Shown one piece after another: positions 1 to 11,634 of a stretch of DNA of 64,000 nucleotides (within the stretch, counting starts at the first letter, position 1; each line of letters opens with the position of its first letter). Position numbers and translations under genes: made by a program. The stretch is from Adiantum capillus-veneris (taxonomy: Eukaryota > Streptophyta > Polypodiopsida > Polypodiales > Pteridaceae): NCBI GenBank assembly GCA_014529385.2, contig CM043944.1, positions 169,457,740 through 169,521,739 on the forward strand, read 5' to 3'. The notes beneath the pieces were generated by a model that saw only the letters and a list, made by a program, of their open reading frames with translations, ran no database searches and had not been told where the DNA came from.

Positions 1-857
1 TTTGAGTCATTACTTTACTGTTTTGAAGAAAATATTCTCTATATTTAGTGAGAATCTTCTATCACTTGCATAAGTTTCCATTGAGCCACATGTTGATATT
101 TATGCTTAGCAAGTGTATGGTATTTACAGGGCTCACCATAGAAAATAGTAGGGAAACTAAGTTCTTCATAGTATTCATCTTTGAAAATACTCAAAGGACT
201 ATTTCCCTCAGTAGGAGCTACAAAGAAGATTTTGTCGTTGTGATCGACTATTTGTTGTGATGACTCAATTCCATCTGTGGCTACATCATCTTCTTCTGGT
301 GGTTGATTGTTGTTGACAGAATCATCAGGCAAAGGGCAATGTAGACTATGGAAATGGCTTAGCCACTTGTTGCTCAAAGTAAATTTTTCATTCTTGTATA
401 AAGTTGTTTGCGATAGATGAGCAGTGGCTTTCATTGTAAGCAATGGTCGGACAACCCCGGAAAGGTAGCAATAATTGTATTGTAGACTACGTTTAATACC
501 CACTAGTATCGAGGCTTCATCATGAGTACACATCGGCAGTATTTGTTGTGTTCTCCCTAAGGATGACAAAACATTAACAACGCTACCTCATAATCCAAAC
601 TGACCATCGTATGTAAGCTCCCTAATTTTGGAGAAAGATAGCCTGACACTAACAAGGCGGCTTTCTAAACGATTTAACTTCTCTACTGTAGGCAAGGGGA
701 GGTTAAATTGTATGGAATTCAATCGGGTGTGCAGTGCACCATGATCTTGCCTTTGATGCCCGCATGAAGTGCAAAAATATTTTTCATGTATGTTGCTGTT
801 TCTAGACCTCCCCAGTACCGACCTAGGCCCTTTTTGAGCTAATTGTGAAAAGAACAT
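1..857 (-). pseudogene. Helitron Rep N-terminal region, decayed copy in left arm
   Basis: Two minus-strand pieces (857-588 and 569-45) read through a CxxC-like cysteine segment with the words CTSCGHQRQDHGALHTRLNS and then PLPTVEKLN and LVSVRLSFSKIRELTYDGQFGL-type residues. This is the region that precedes the nuclease domain in plant Helitron Rep/helicase proteins (DUF6570-like). The downstream piece contains an acidic stretch and the word FPTIFYGE, typical of the segment before the Helitron_like_N domain. In the intact family this protein nicks and replicates single-stranded transposon DNA in the nucleus. A stop or frameshift separates the pieces, and the gene runs off the window at base 1, so the nuclease and helicase parts are not visible. 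The same sequence, better preserved, lies in inverted orientation at 18,979-19,845. Assignment to Helitron rests on protein resemblance recalled by eye. Confidence 0.7.
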
Positions 858-987
858 TAAACGTCCACATTTACATCATTGCATCATTTGATGTTTCTAT
901 GTACTGCTGTATAGCTTTGTTTGGTGGGAAGGCTTGTTCAATGTTTATGTTCAAGGGAGTTGTGGGGTGTAATTGTTTTTAAGTTTT

Positions 988-1383
988 TTAAATTTTTGTT
1001 GTTATTGCACCTATTTCCAGGATGGTCCTATGACCCAAGCAAGAAAATTGCCTCGTGATGGAGGTAGGGAGTTCATTCGGTTTTTGGAGAAGAAAAGCTT
1101 TCAATGATTCCGTTTCTTCTTTGTCCCAGGTACAATAATTGCATTTGTGCGGGTATCGATTGGCCCCGAAGAAAAAGAACAAGCAACCACTTCTATCAAT
1201 AATGATGATTCTATGCAATGTTATTGGATTGGCTCCACTATTTAATGTTGTCGTTTCGGGTGAAGCTATTGGCACACCATAAATATGGACATCACATGCA
1301 ATATTAAATCTAAAGGATAATACATGGATAATATCAAGCGCAACACCAATAAATGATGTATGGCTATTCATTACTAGGTTCAA
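988..1383 (-). pseudogene. Conserved unidentified ORF, left-arm copy
   Basis: This minus-strand ORF encodes 131 residues, and an inverted homologue (154 residues) lies at 9476-9940. The shared words include IDVALDIIHVLSFRFNIACD, TLHRIIIIDRSG and LLQKPNELP. It lies between the RPA-like gene and the Rep N-terminus of the same Helitron copy, so it may be a 3' part of the RPA-like gene or a separate Helitron passenger. Conservation between arms shows it was an open frame at the time of duplication. I do not recognise the family; the beta-rich pattern would suit an OB-fold-like segment, but this is a guess. Confidence 0.4.
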
Positions 1384-1640
1384 AATGGAGGAATCATGTT
1401 TACTAAATGCACCAAAGAAGGTATGATAATTGGTGTTTTTTCCAACGATACCCTCACCGTGTCTAGCATAATATTGTTAATTTTTTACAATGACAAGCGT
1501 GAATTTCTTTTTTTATTGAGCACGAGGAAAACATTATTATTCCATGGGTAACTAGCTAGGAAAGCACTATTTATATCATTCTAAATGAGTTGTTCAAAAG
1601 ATGCATTTTGGTTACTTGAGGAACCCATGTACATGCAGTT

Positions 1641-1712
1641 CCCCCCCCCCCCCCCCCCCCTTAGGCTATGGGGAGGGAGGAAGACAAGTAAATGAAACAC
1701 ACACACACACAC

Positions 1713-1743
<31 letters not shown>
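1641..1743. repeat. Compound microsatellite (C)n, (AC)n, (AG)n
   Basis: Twenty consecutive C bases (1641-1660) are followed by an (AC)n run near 1696-1712 and an (AG)n run near 1715-1743. The inverted counterpart is the (CT)n(CA)n(GT)n block at 9,152-9,238, so the microsatellite predates the arm duplication and has changed length and composition since. Low-complexity ORFs overlapping it are artefacts. Confidence 0.95.
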
Positions 1744-1746
<3 letters not shown>

Positions 1747-1899
1747 GGGTTTACAAGATGAGGAATGGATGAACGCATCATAATATAAAGAGTGTTTTTT
1801 TGCATGGAGGTGATCAAACTTCAATGTTTTAGAGGAGGAGTGCTACTTTGTCTCTTCGACAGAAGATGTGACAAGGCCTAACTTGTTGATAGTGAACTT

Positions 1900-3480
1900 G
1901 CCAGTTTGGACAAGGGAGGCTAGCAGCTCACGTGCATCCAATACATCAGAAGCATATAAGTTGACAAAGTTTTGTCAAGATGCAATACTTTTTCGACTAC
2001 GTAACCCACTAAGGAAACATCAATTGGGGAAGCTTTGTTGGTTAAAATCTTTTCTTCAAGCTTGGGCACCAAAACCACAGTTGTAGATTTTGAGCAGGTA
2101 GAGAAAAAGTCAGCCTCTTCTTGGATGAATGATTTGCATTGAGCGCAAAAAAGTTCCACCAAAATTGAGTTGACAATCACAAAGTGCAATGTGCCAGTCA
2201 CCTTGTATAGCCACTTGATGAGTTAGAGCTTTCTTGAGTTATTACAGTGGAAAAGGAAAATCAACATCAATACTTCTTGATTGTGACCAACATCAACAAT
2301 ATGGGCCTTATATGCTTCCTCCAAATGATGCTTGAGACGAGAACTTTTGACGCATGCTAGGATAGTAATATCCAAGACTGAGAGTGTATTTCTTTGGCCT
2401 GTGAAGGAACCTATGTTTTGTGCAACAAACATAGGATGCACATCGGTTTCAAGAGCACGAAAGATAGCATGGTAATCGTCTTTGCATGCATTCATGAAGC
2501 TAAGCTGTGATGGCAAGAGAGGGAAAATATTAAAAAGCAACACATCTATTGAGGGCAAAGATAAGGAAGTCTTACAGCAGCATGATCCTCAGCTGCTAGC
2601 CTATCCGCAACAACAAGATCACCTTGGGAAAGACCAGCCTTTGAAGTTCTAGCATGGCCCTGTATAACAACAAAATCTATAGTTCCAAAGTGCGTACGGG
2701 TGCCTTGTGCATGCAAGGATTGTGCCTCATCCACAAATTGACGCACTTTGCTCTCTGGGTAGAAAGTAAGGTTGTTCAAAAAGCTGTCTTTTCTACGACC
2801 GTGGAAGCGTTCAAGAATAGTACATAAGGAGATGTGCAACCATTTGACTTAGTTTTTTCTCTCACAGTCACATTCTCAATGTGCACAAAGTCTCCTATAG
2901 CAAGAGTGTCAATGAATTGCGCAATAAATTGATCACTAATAGTGCAAGTGATGGTGTCAGTGTTGAGTGGGGGTAGCACATATACTTAGCGACTTCTGGG
3001 CTTATTTGTAAGTCCCATATCGATTCAGTATGCACCCCTTGAATGCGAAGCGAGGGCAAGTCTCAATGATGTCAACAATGCACAATAGAGGTATTTTAGT
3101 GGTAATATAAGGCAGAAGAGAAGATGAACTAGCACGAATAACATCCCCATGGTAACACTCAGTAGTAGTATGTCCATCCAATTTGACACCCTCTACAATG
3201 CTCTCGATTTTTGCAACTGCAAGTGATGGACCCTCCAGGAAAGGCTGGACTGCAACAAAAAGAAACATAATTCGTAAGGGTTGGACACAACAATAGAATA
3301 TCTATGGGGTGCAAGCAAGCCTTACTTGGTTCCATTGTCACCTCTCGCAAGTCTTGAAAACTGTACATGCCACCGCACCACTTTGATTCACACGCTTGAG
3401 CGATTTGGTCCCAACGCCAAGAGAAGAAGAAACATCAAGCTTAGGCAAACTCGAAGCGCTCCTCGTGTGAAGTGAAGGCA
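1900..3480 (-). pseudogene. RPA1-like (replication protein A) pseudogene, left arm
   Basis: Successive minus-strand pieces resemble a plant Helitron-associated replication protein A large subunit, which binds single-stranded DNA through OB folds. The first (about 3,268-3,002) has PLLCIVDIIETCPRFAFKGC. The second (2,979-2,776) has DTITCTISDQFIAQFIDTLA and then GDFVHIENVTV, an OB-fold-like pattern. The third (2,558-2,223) has FTGQRNTLSVLDITIL. The last (2,201-1,920) has TGTLHFVIVNSILVELF and one CxxC-like pair (FCAQCKS), as in the C-terminal zinc-ribbon OB fold. Gaps between pieces look like introns (for example near 2,830 and 2,560), with some frame damage. The inverted copy at 7,620-9,015 has the same piece order. 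Family assignment is moderate; clade unknown. Confidence 0.5.
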
Positions 3481-3819
3481 CTTGATCAAGAATGAGGCTA
3501 CTATCGGTTTCCAACAATGACGCAGCTGTGTCACGTGCACTATCTTGTTTAACTCTGAAAAAATGGAAAGCAAAATTGCATTATTTCCAAGCATACATCA
3601 AGTATTTTCTATAATTTATCCAGCTATTGAGTCACTGTCTTCAAACTCCATCGAGCGAACATAACTAGATTCATTGTACATAGGCTCCATGTTGTCATCG
3701 TAACCAACGTAATGTCCATTGAGTGGATTTTGCGAGGAGGAAGACACAACCATATTAAGAGAGGATGGTAAATAATGTCCACCCAAATATTACTTGACTT
3801 GTTCAAAAGAAGCAAAGAG

Positions 3820-4840
3820 AAAAGAAAATTCTTTAGCTAAAGGATAAATAAGTTCATATAAATAATACTTCGCACAGCCACAAGGATCTTAGGATCAATA
3901 AGGGAGATGGATAGTCTTGAACTAATTTTTGCAGCAGCAACACTACTTATATACTACAAACCTCCCTTCTCTTTCTCAACGTTTACTAAGTCTTAAGGCT
4001 AACCTACTGTCAGATCTATTGAATGGATTTGACACATAAATGGATTTGACACATATTTAGACACATGCAAGAGAACATCAAATTCAAAGGCATTAATGAA
4101 CTAGTGGACAAAGGTACACCAATCAAAAAATATACGCCCACTTTATCATTCATACTCTTCTTGTCCATAGACTCTGCAATTTGAGGTGCCAAGTTGAGTT
4201 AGATCCAAGAGTGTGTGTTGGTGGTCTAGGATTCCCACCATGCTCATGCGTTGAACACCACAGAAACAACAAAAAAAACGAGCCTAAAATTTCCTCTTGA
4301 CAAACTGGGCGAGAAGAAGTTTTCATGCTTGAGGAGATGATTTTTCCCGAGCACTTGGAGGACAAGGTTTCCTAAAAACCAACGCTCGGGGGTAATTGTG
4401 CCTCATCTTAATAGCATGCCGGTTTCAATCTTGAAAATGCCGGTTGAGGACACGACGGTGTTAAAAGGTTTTTTCAAAACATACAAAATTCATTTTCTTG
4501 GATTTGCAAAGAGGAAATTTTAGAAAATCAAGTTAAGTTTTTGGGTTTTTACAGTATCTTTGTCTATTTTGGAGCAAAAGTTTTCCCATCTTAATAGTGT
4601 GTTAGTTGCAATTTCAAAAATACCGATTGAGGGCACGACAGTGTTTGGGAAAAAATACTTTTCCAAACTTACAAAATTCCCTACTTTGGATTTGCCAAGA
4701 GGAAATTTTAGAAAATCAAGTTAATTTTTTGAGCTTTTACACTATTTTTTTCTATTTTGGAGTGGAATTTTTTCCTTTCCCCTTGGCCTCAACCGGAACT
4801 TTTTGAGATTGAAAATGACAAGATAACAAGCTGAGGCACA
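3820..4840. repeat. Non-coding part of left arm with ~210-bp tandem units
   Basis: No gene is seen here. From about 4,390 the sequence repeats a unit of roughly 200-240 bp. Each unit contains a phrase like TTAATAG(C/T)(A/G)TG with GCCGGTTTCAATCTTGAAAAT, then GAGG(A/G)CACGAC(G/A)GTGTT, then AAAATTC with GGATTTG(C)AAGAGGAAATTTT, then a T-rich tail. Units start near 4,390 and 4,590, and a third diverged one sits in the central spacer near 5,268-5,490. The inverted counterparts are near 5,940-6,400. Such subterminal tandem arrays are common in non-autonomous transposons, but I cannot tie this one to a specific end. Confidence 0.55.
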
Positions 4841-5079
4841 TTTTTCTCGAATACTGGGGCATAGCAAAAGAAGGAATTCTGCCTAGAAATCGACAAAACT
4901 AGTTTGAATAGCCACGAAGAAAGGCTATATTTTAATAAATATTTCCTCTTGACAAAATCAAGGAAAGAAAGTTTGAAAAGGAAAGAAGCTTTGTATGCTT
5001 GGAATCCGCATTGTTTTGGCAAGAGCGCAATGGCACATGTTGAATAATACATGTGACTATGTAGGCACAATTCTTGAAA

Positions 5080-5083
<4 letters not shown>

Positions 5084-5132
<49 letters not shown>
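5084..5132. repeat. (CT)n microsatellite at inner end of left arm
   Basis: About 24 CT dinucleotides form the inner boundary of recognisable inverted homology. The partner is (GA)n at 5,637-5,693. ORFs reading SLSLSL or REREREREE across it are low-complexity artefacts. Confidence 0.95.
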
Positions 5133-5136
<4 letters not shown>

Positions 5137-5631
5137 GGAACAATGGTCGTGGCACAAGAAAACTCCTCTCCTCTGCGAGTTTGCATCACGACTTGAAAGT
5201 CGAGCCTTGCTTCCCACCGCAGGCAGCACGATGTCGGCTTTGACACCACCATCATACACAATCTATTCAGTGTTTGGGAAAAAGCATTTTCCATGCATAC
5301 AAAATTCCTTTGCTTGAATTTGCAAAGATGAGATTTTCACAAGTTACATTTCTTTTTAAGTTTTTTACACTATTTTCCTCTACTTTGGGGCATAATTTCT
5401 CCTTCTCCCCTTGCGTCCAACCCGCACTTTGGAAATTGAAAACGACACGATATTAAGCAAGGACACAATTTCCTCGAACACTAAATAATAGAGATGGACA
5501 CTCCGCATGAAGTAGTCCCATGGAGCTCACGAGGACGGCCTCAGTTGATGATGCAGAAAGGAGCAAAGGTTCGGCTAGAGAGGGATGACCACCGTTCACA
5601 TATAGGCATGTATAGACTTACTCGGCTATGG

Positions 5632-5634
<3 letters not shown>
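5133..5634. other. Unpaired centre of the inverted repeat
   Basis: About 500 bp lie between the (CT)n and (GA)n blocks. Nothing pairs across the axis here; the segment includes one diverged copy of the ~210-bp unit (near 5,268-5,490). No coding sequence is evident. Confidence 0.6.

Positions 5635-5636
<2 letters not shown>

Positions 5637-5693
<57 letters not shown>
5637..5693. repeat. (GA)n microsatellite at inner end of right arm
   Basis: About 28 GA dinucleotides mark the inner boundary of the right arm, opposite (CT)n at 5,084-5,132. Confidence 0.95.
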
Positions 5694-5701
<8 letters not shown>

Positions 5702-7325
5702 TTTCTTTAAAGAATTGTGCACGCGTAGTCACATGTATTATTCAGCATGTGCCATTGCGCTCTTGCCAAAACAATGCGGATTCCAAGCATTCAAAGCTTC
5801 TTTCCCTTTCAAACTTTCTTTCCTTGATTTTGTCAAGAGGAATATTTATTTAAATTTAGCCTTTCTTCGTGGCTATTCAAACTACTTTTGTTGATTTCTA
5901 GTGAGAAGTCCTTCTTTTACTCGTGCCCCAATATTCGAGAAAAATGTGCCTCGGCTTGTTATCATGCCGTTTTCAATCTCAAACAATGACGGTTGAGGCC
6001 AAGGGGAAAGGGAAAAATTCCACTCCAAAATAGAAAAAAATAGTTTAAAATCTCAAACAATTAACTTGAATTTCTAAAATTTCCTCTTGGCAAATCCAGG
6101 GTAGGGAATTTTGTACAAACACTGTCGTGCCCTCAACCGGAATTTTTTGAAATTGGAATTAACACGCTATTAAGATGGGAAAACTTCCGCTCCCAAATAG
6201 ACAAAGATAGTGTAAAAACCCGAAAACTTAACTTTATTTTTTGAAATTTCCTCTTTGCAAATCCAAGAAAAGGAATTTTGTATGTTTTGAAAAGAGGTTT
6301 TTACCAAACATTGTCATGTCCTCAACCAGCATTTTCAAGATTGAAACTGGCATGCTATTAAGATGAGGCACAATTCCCCACGAGCGCTGGTTTTTGGAAA
6401 TCCTTGTCCTCCAAGTGCTCGGGAAAAATCATCTCCTCAAGCATGCAAACTTCTTCTCGCTCAGTTTGTCAAGAGGAAATTTTAGGCTTGTTTTTTTGTT
6501 GTTTCTGTGGTGTTCAACGCATGAGCATGGTGGGAATCCTAGACAACCAGCACACACTCTTGGATCTAACTCAACTTGGCACCTCAAATTGCACAGTCTA
6601 TGGACAAGAAGAGTTTGGATGGATAAAGTGGGGGTACCCTTTCCAATTGGTGTCCCTTTGTCCACTAGTTCATTAATTCCTTTGAATTTGATGTTCTCTT
6701 GCATGTGTCTAAATATGTGTCAAATCCATTTAATAGATCTAATGAGTAGGTTAGCCTTAAGACTTAGTAAACGTTGAGAAAGAGAAGGAAGGATTGTAGT
6801 ATATAAGTAGTGTTGTTGCTGCAAGAATTAGTTCAAGACTATCCCTTTCCCTTATTGATCCTAAGATCCCTATGATGACTTGTGATGACTGTGTGAAGTA
6901 TTATTTCTATGAATTTATTTATCCTTTAGCTAAATATTGTTCCTTTATCTTTGCTTCTTTTGAGCAAGTCAAGTAATAGTTGCATGAACATTATTTACCA
7001 TCCTCTCTTAATATGGTTGTGTCCTTCTCCTCATGAAATCCACTCGATGGACATTACGTTGGCTACGATGACAATGTGGAACCTATGTAAGATGAATCTA
7101 GTCATGTTCTCTCGATGGAGTTTGAAGATGGTGACTCAATAGCTTGATAACTTATAGAAAATACTTGATGTATGCTTGGCAATAAGTGATTTTTCTCTCT
7201 ATTGTTTCAGAGTTTAACAAGATAGTGCACCATGACACAGCTGCATCATTCTTGGAACCCAATAGTAGCCTCATTCTTGATCACGTGCCTCCACTCCGCA
7301 AGAGGAGCGCTTCGAGTTTTCTTAA

Positions 7326-7613
7326 GGGTGAAAGCATGTTAACCTGTCGCGATTTTTGTGCTAGTTAGCAGTTTCAAGTTAGCACATCTTCGAAAAGTTG
7401 GGCATCCGGTAAATTTTTTATAAATAATATCAAAATTTGTCGGAGGTTGTACATTTGGATTCCTTGTTTCAAGTGCTTTCTATTGATATATCATATGTCA
7501 TAGATCTTGGAGATGTAGCTCAAGTTATTGTACTAGTTAGCATATGTCAAAATTGTGCTAGTTAGCATTGTCCGTGACATGAAAAAGCATGACAGGTTAA
7601 CATGCTTTCACCC
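7326..7613. mobile_element. 288-bp MITE with 23-bp perfect TIRs and TTAA target duplication
   Basis: The ends are GGGTGAAAGCATGTTAACCT and its reverse complement; over 23 bp each the match is perfect. TTAA flanks both sides (7,322-7,325 and 7,614-7,617). The interior is AT-rich, non-coding, and repeats a GTGCTAGTTAGCA-like phrase three times. The homologous site in the left arm (near 3,440) lacks the element and reads CTAAG where TTAAG is expected, so it serves as an empty site. A TTAA duplication with G-rich ends fits piggyBac- or Kolobok-type mobilisation; which one cannot be told. Confidence 0.85.
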
Positions 7614-7614
7614 T

Positions 7615-9015
7615 TAAGCTTGATGTTTCTTCTTCTCTTAGCGTTGGGCCCAAATCTCTCGAGCGTGTGAATCAAAGTGGTGCGATGGCACGTTCACTTT
7701 TCAAGACTTGTGAGGTGACAACGGAACCAAGTAAGGCTTGCTTGCACCCCATAGATATTCTATTATTGTGTCCAACCCTTATGAGTTTTGTTTTTTGTTG
7801 TGGCAGCTAAGTCTTTCGTGGAGGGTCCATCACCTGCAGCTCCAAAAATCGAGAGCATTGCAGAGGGTGCCAAACTAGATGGCCATACTACTACTGAGTG
7901 TTACCATGGGGATGTGATTCCCACTAGTTCATCTTCTCTTGTGCCTTATATTCCCACTAAAATACCTCTATTGCGCATTGTTGACATCACTGAGACTTGC
8001 CCTCGCTTCGCATTCAAGGGGTGCATACTAAATCGATAAGGGACTTACTAACAAAGCCCAAAAGTCGCTAAGTATATGCGTTACCTCAACGCTGACACCA
8101 TCACTTGCACTGTTAGTGATCAATTTATTGCGCGATTCATTGACACTCTTGCTATAGAAGACTTTGTGCACATTGAAAATGTGACTGTGGAAAAAAAAAC
8201 TAAGTCAGATGGTTGCACATCTCCTTATGTACTATTCTTCAATTCTTCCAAGATCGTAGAAAAGACAAAGCCTTTTGAAGTCAACCTTAGTTTCTACCCA
8301 TGAGAGCAAAGTGTGTCAATTTTTGGATGAGGAACAATCCTTGCATGCACAGGGCACCCGTACGCACTTTCGAACTGTTTAATTTGTTGTTATACAGGAA
8401 GACGATTACCATGCTATCTTTCGTGCTCTTGAGACCGATGTGCATCCTATTTTTTTTGCATGAAACATATGTTCCTTCACAGGTCGAAGCAATACACTCT
8501 CGGTCTTGGATATTACTATCCTAGCACGCATCAAAAGTTCTCGTCTCAAGCATCATTTGGAGGAAGCATATAAGGCCCATATTCTTGATGTTGGTCACAA
8601 TCAAGAAGTAAGTATTGATCTTGCTTTTCCTTTTCCACCTTAATAGCTCAAGAAAGCTCTAACTTGTCAAGTGGCTATACATAGGTGACTGGCACATTGC
8701 ACTTTGTGAATGTCAACTCAATTTTGGTGGAACATTTTTGCAATCAATGCAAATCTACTAACATTCATCACCAAGAAGAGGCATACTTTTGCTCTATCTA
8801 CTCAAAATCTACAACTGTGGTTTTGGTGCCCAAGCTTGAAGGAAAGATTTTAACCAACAAAGCTTCCCCAATTGACGTTTCCTTAGCGGGTGACATAGTC
8901 GACAAATTATTGCATCTTGACAAAAACTTTGTCGACTTATATGCTTATGATGTATAGGATGCACATGAGCTGCTAGCCTCCCTTGTCCAAACTAGTCAGT
9001 TCACCATCAACAAGT
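7615..9015 (+). pseudogene. RPA1-like pseudogene, right arm
   Basis: This is the plus-strand homologue of 3,480-1,900. Pieces in order are an upstream segment with SLSVGPKSLERVNQSGAMARS (about 7,620-7,760), then 7,788-8,039 (KIPLLRIVDITETCPRFAFK), 8,076-8,303 (DTITCTVSDQFIARFIDTLA, then VHIENVTV), a segment near 8,400-8,600 (RSNTLSVLDITILA), and 8,685-8,957 (TGTLHFVNVNSILVEHF, FCNQCKS). Segment boundaries agree with introns seen in the left copy. The product would bind single-stranded DNA during Helitron rolling-circle replication. Frameshifts and stops (for example after ALETDVHP) show decay. The MITE inserted just upstream of the second segment. Confidence 0.5.
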
Positions 9016-9148
9016 TAGGCCTTGTCACATCTTTTGTTGAAGAGACAAAGTAGCACTCCTCCTCTACAACTTGAAGCTCCATCACCTCCATGTAGAAAAA
9101 CACTCTTTATATTATATTGCTTTCATCCATTCCTCATCTTGTAAATTC

Positions 9149-9151
<3 letters not shown>

Positions 9152-9221
<70 letters not shown>

Positions 9222-9238
9222 AGTGTGTGTGTGTGTGT
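9152..9238. repeat. Compound microsatellite (CT)n(CA)n(GT)n
   Basis: CT dinucleotides (9,152-9,197) pass into CA (9,198-9,222) and then GT (9,223-9,238); the last two form a short palindrome. It is the inverted counterpart of 1,641-1,743. Confidence 0.95.
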
Positions 9239-9475
9239 TTCATTTACTTATCTTCCTCCCTCCCCAAAAAATTGCATGTACATTGGTTCCTCAAGTAACC
9301 AAAATGCATCTTTTGAACAATTAATCATTTAGAATGATATCGATAGTGCTTTCCTAGCTAGTCACCCATGGAATATTAATGTTTTCCTCATGCTCAATAA
9401 AATAATAAAGTCACGCTCGTCATTGCAAAAAATTAACAATGTCATGCTAGACGTGGTGAGAGTGAGAAAACGCCA

Positions 9476-9940
9476 ATGATCACACCTTCTTTGGTGCATT
9501 TGGCTTCCAGTAGACATGATTCCTCCATTTTGAACCAAGTATTGAACAGCCACACATCATCTATTGATGTTGCGCTTGATATTATCCATGTATTGTCCTT
9601 TAGATTTAATATTGCATGTGATGTCCATATTTACAGTGTGCCAATAACTTCACCCAAAATAACAACATTCAATAGTGAAACCAATTCAACAACGTTGCAC
9701 AGAATCATCATTGTTGATAGAAGTGATTGCTTGTTTTTTTACTTGTGGGCCAACCGATGCCCGTGCAAATGCAATCATCGTACCTGGGACAAAGAAGAAA
9801 TGGAATCATTGAAATATTTGCTTCTCCAAAAACCGAATGAACTCCCTGCCTCCTTTGAGAGGCAATTTGCTTGCTTGGGTCATAGGACCGTCCTGGAAAT
9901 AGGTGCAATAACAAAAAAAATTAAAAAACTGAAAAAATAA
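9476..9940 (+). pseudogene. Conserved unidentified ORF, right-arm copy
   Basis: This 154-residue open frame is the homologue of 1,383-988. It is longer at the N-terminus and shares VALDIIHVLSFRFNIACDVH and the FLCLGHRT-like C-terminal words (here FACLGHRTVLEIGAI). Position relative to the RPA-like gene is the same in both arms. No family is recognised. Confidence 0.4.
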
Positions 9941-10022
9941 TCACACCCCACAACTCCCTTGAACATAAATTAAACATTGAACAAGCCTCCCCACCAAACA
10001 AAGCTACACAAAAACAGCGAAC

Positions 10023-10027
10023 GATGT
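10023..10027. repeat. Target site duplication GATGT, left
   Basis: GATGT lies immediately before the 5' LTR and again immediately after the 3' LTR (18,940-18,944). Five bases is the normal size for Ty3/gypsy integrases. Confidence 0.9.
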
Positions 10028-11621
10028 TGTCATAATAATCAATATCTAATTCTCCTAAATGATTTTCTCATATTAAACTGATCATTTAATGTGGGGAAGT
10101 GCCAAGGGAGAAAAAGCTAGAATATTGGTTAAGTTAGCAGACCGGCCACAGTAGGGATCCAAAGGAGGGAAAATAGGGATCCAAAGGGGGGTCCATCTGC
10201 AAAAGAGCCATGTGAAACAATGGGCCAAAAAGACCCTAAGGTTCAGCCCATTAAGACTTCCAAAATGCTAAGGTTCCAAAATTCAAAGGTTGTGTCCAAA
10301 GGTCAACCCTAGGGAAAATTGGATGCTTAGTGTGTGCCCAAAAAGTCTTTCTACATCCCTACATGGGAGGGGGCGAGCCCCAAAGCTAGGGGATGAGAGA
10401 GAAAGCCACACACACACACACACACAGGCTCCCTTTACACAAAGGGAATGAGGGACACATGTCAGCTCCCTAGGCCAGATGCCCACAAGGTGTGCCCAAT
10501 TCCTATTGGAAGACCCTTGAAGTGGACCAATGAGAATTAGGCTAGAGTAAATCTAGTTTAATTAATTTAAAAACATTTAATAAAAGAAACCAATGAGAAT
10601 TAAGTCTCCTAGAAGACTATTGGGCAGTCTCCCAAGGGGTCCAATGAGCATTCAGGAGCCCCATGGCTTGCCTGATTCCTATTGGCCAGGAGGCAAAGGG
10701 GTCCAATGAGAGTTTAGTTTAATTATTTAATTACCTAAAGCTCTCACAAAAGGGGAAAGGGGGACACATGTCTAAAGGCTATCACTTATGCTGCTTAATT
10801 CCTATTGGCTTGACCTGGGGAGGTCCAATGAGGCAAAGGCCAGACTTATTTAGCAGCTAGGGCTCGCCCAAGAGAGGGGGGGGGCTGATTTTTGCTTGGC
10901 ATTGACACACACACTCTCACACTTGACCATGTGTGAAGGGAAAATACTCTATCTCCTCCCAAGCTTTAATGGAGAGCTCATCACCTACTCCAAGCTTGTG
11001 ACATAGAAGCCTACATCAACACTCTCTTGGCATGTGGATGCAAATCCAACCAAGAGCCAAGCTTCAATGCATGCTCATCTTCTCTACCAAGCTAATTACT
11101 AAGCTAAGCTATGCTAATATGAGTGATTATGTGAGGAGATGTACTTCTTTCTCGTAAGATACTTCTTTTTCCTCTCAATCTACTCTCATACCCTGCTAGC
11201 TCTCACCATCTTCGAAGGTGTGTGAGGTCTTGGGTCTGAGAACGGGGATAATTCAAGTTGTGTTTGATTAAGTGTTTTGCTTGGTGTATGAAGCTTCCAT
11301 CTTCATTGCACTAGCTAGTCTTGAAGGAACACAAAGAATTGTATTGTACAATGTCTCTCTTGATGGGAGAAACCATAATACAAAGCCTTTTGGAGGGGGG
11401 ACCGGCTCCATGCAAATCCGGTCCTCAAATGTTGTCAATAGCTTAATTGCTCTCTCTTTTGAAAGTATTGTCGATGCTATCTAACTAGGTGTTATGCTTT
11501 TTGTTGCTCTCTCCACCCAAGCACTCTTGTAATTCTCATTAGGAATCTATTCTAATGAAATGCCCACTATGTTCATGCTAATTTCCGCTACACATAAGAT
11601 TTTAAGCCATTAAATGTTACA
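10028..11621 (+). repeat. 5' LTR of gypsy element 1
   Basis: The LTR is 1,594 bp, begins TGTCATAATAATC and ends AAATGTTACA. It contains a (CA)n run near 10,408-10,426 and several copies of a CCTATTGG...CCAATGAG phrase (10,500-10,840) that may be CCAAT-type promoter elements. A small ORF at 11,272-11,484 is present in both LTRs but looks non-coding. Confidence 0.95.
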
Positions 11622-11622
11622 T

Positions 11623-11634
11623 TGGTATCAGAGC
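11623..11634 (+). promoter_or_regulatory. Primer binding site, initiator tRNA-Met
   Basis: TGGTATCAGAGC is complementary to the 3' end of initiator methionyl tRNA and follows the LTR by one base. It primes minus-strand DNA synthesis. Confidence 0.95.

Larger units (their letters stand above)
1..5131. repeat. Left arm of giant inverted repeat (Helitron-derived)
   Basis: Read on the minus strand, 5131 to 1 matches the plus strand from 5,635 to 10,027 and then, across a retrotransposon, from 18,945 to about 19,845. Matches were checked by eye at the (CT)n/(GA)n inner ends, in the flanking text about ACATGTATTATTCA, in the RPA-like ORFs, in the microsatellite block at 1,641-1,743 versus 9,152-9,238, in the ORF 1383-988 versus 9476-9940, and in the Rep N-terminus. 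Divergence is visible (many substitutions and small indels), so the duplication is old. The arm reaches the window edge, so its true length is unknown. Confidence 0.85.
5635..10027. repeat. Right arm of giant inverted repeat, proximal part
   Basis: This is the plus-strand counterpart of 5131 to about 900. It contains, in order, the ~210-bp units (5,940-6,400), the RPA-like pseudogene exons, a MITE absent from the left arm (7,326-7,613), the compound microsatellite, and the conserved ORF at 9,476-9,940. It ends exactly at the gypsy insertion point and resumes at 18,945. Confidence 0.85.

Noticed and set aside
4789-5294. ORFs of 156 and 120 codons with RERERE runs
   Set aside because: Translation through the (CT)n tract at the inner edge of the inverted repeat; not conserved as protein in the other arm.
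11272-11484. A 70-codon ORF in each LTR of gypsy element 1
   Set aside because: Its presence in both LTRs reflects LTR identity; in element 2 the region is open on both strands with no shared protein sense.
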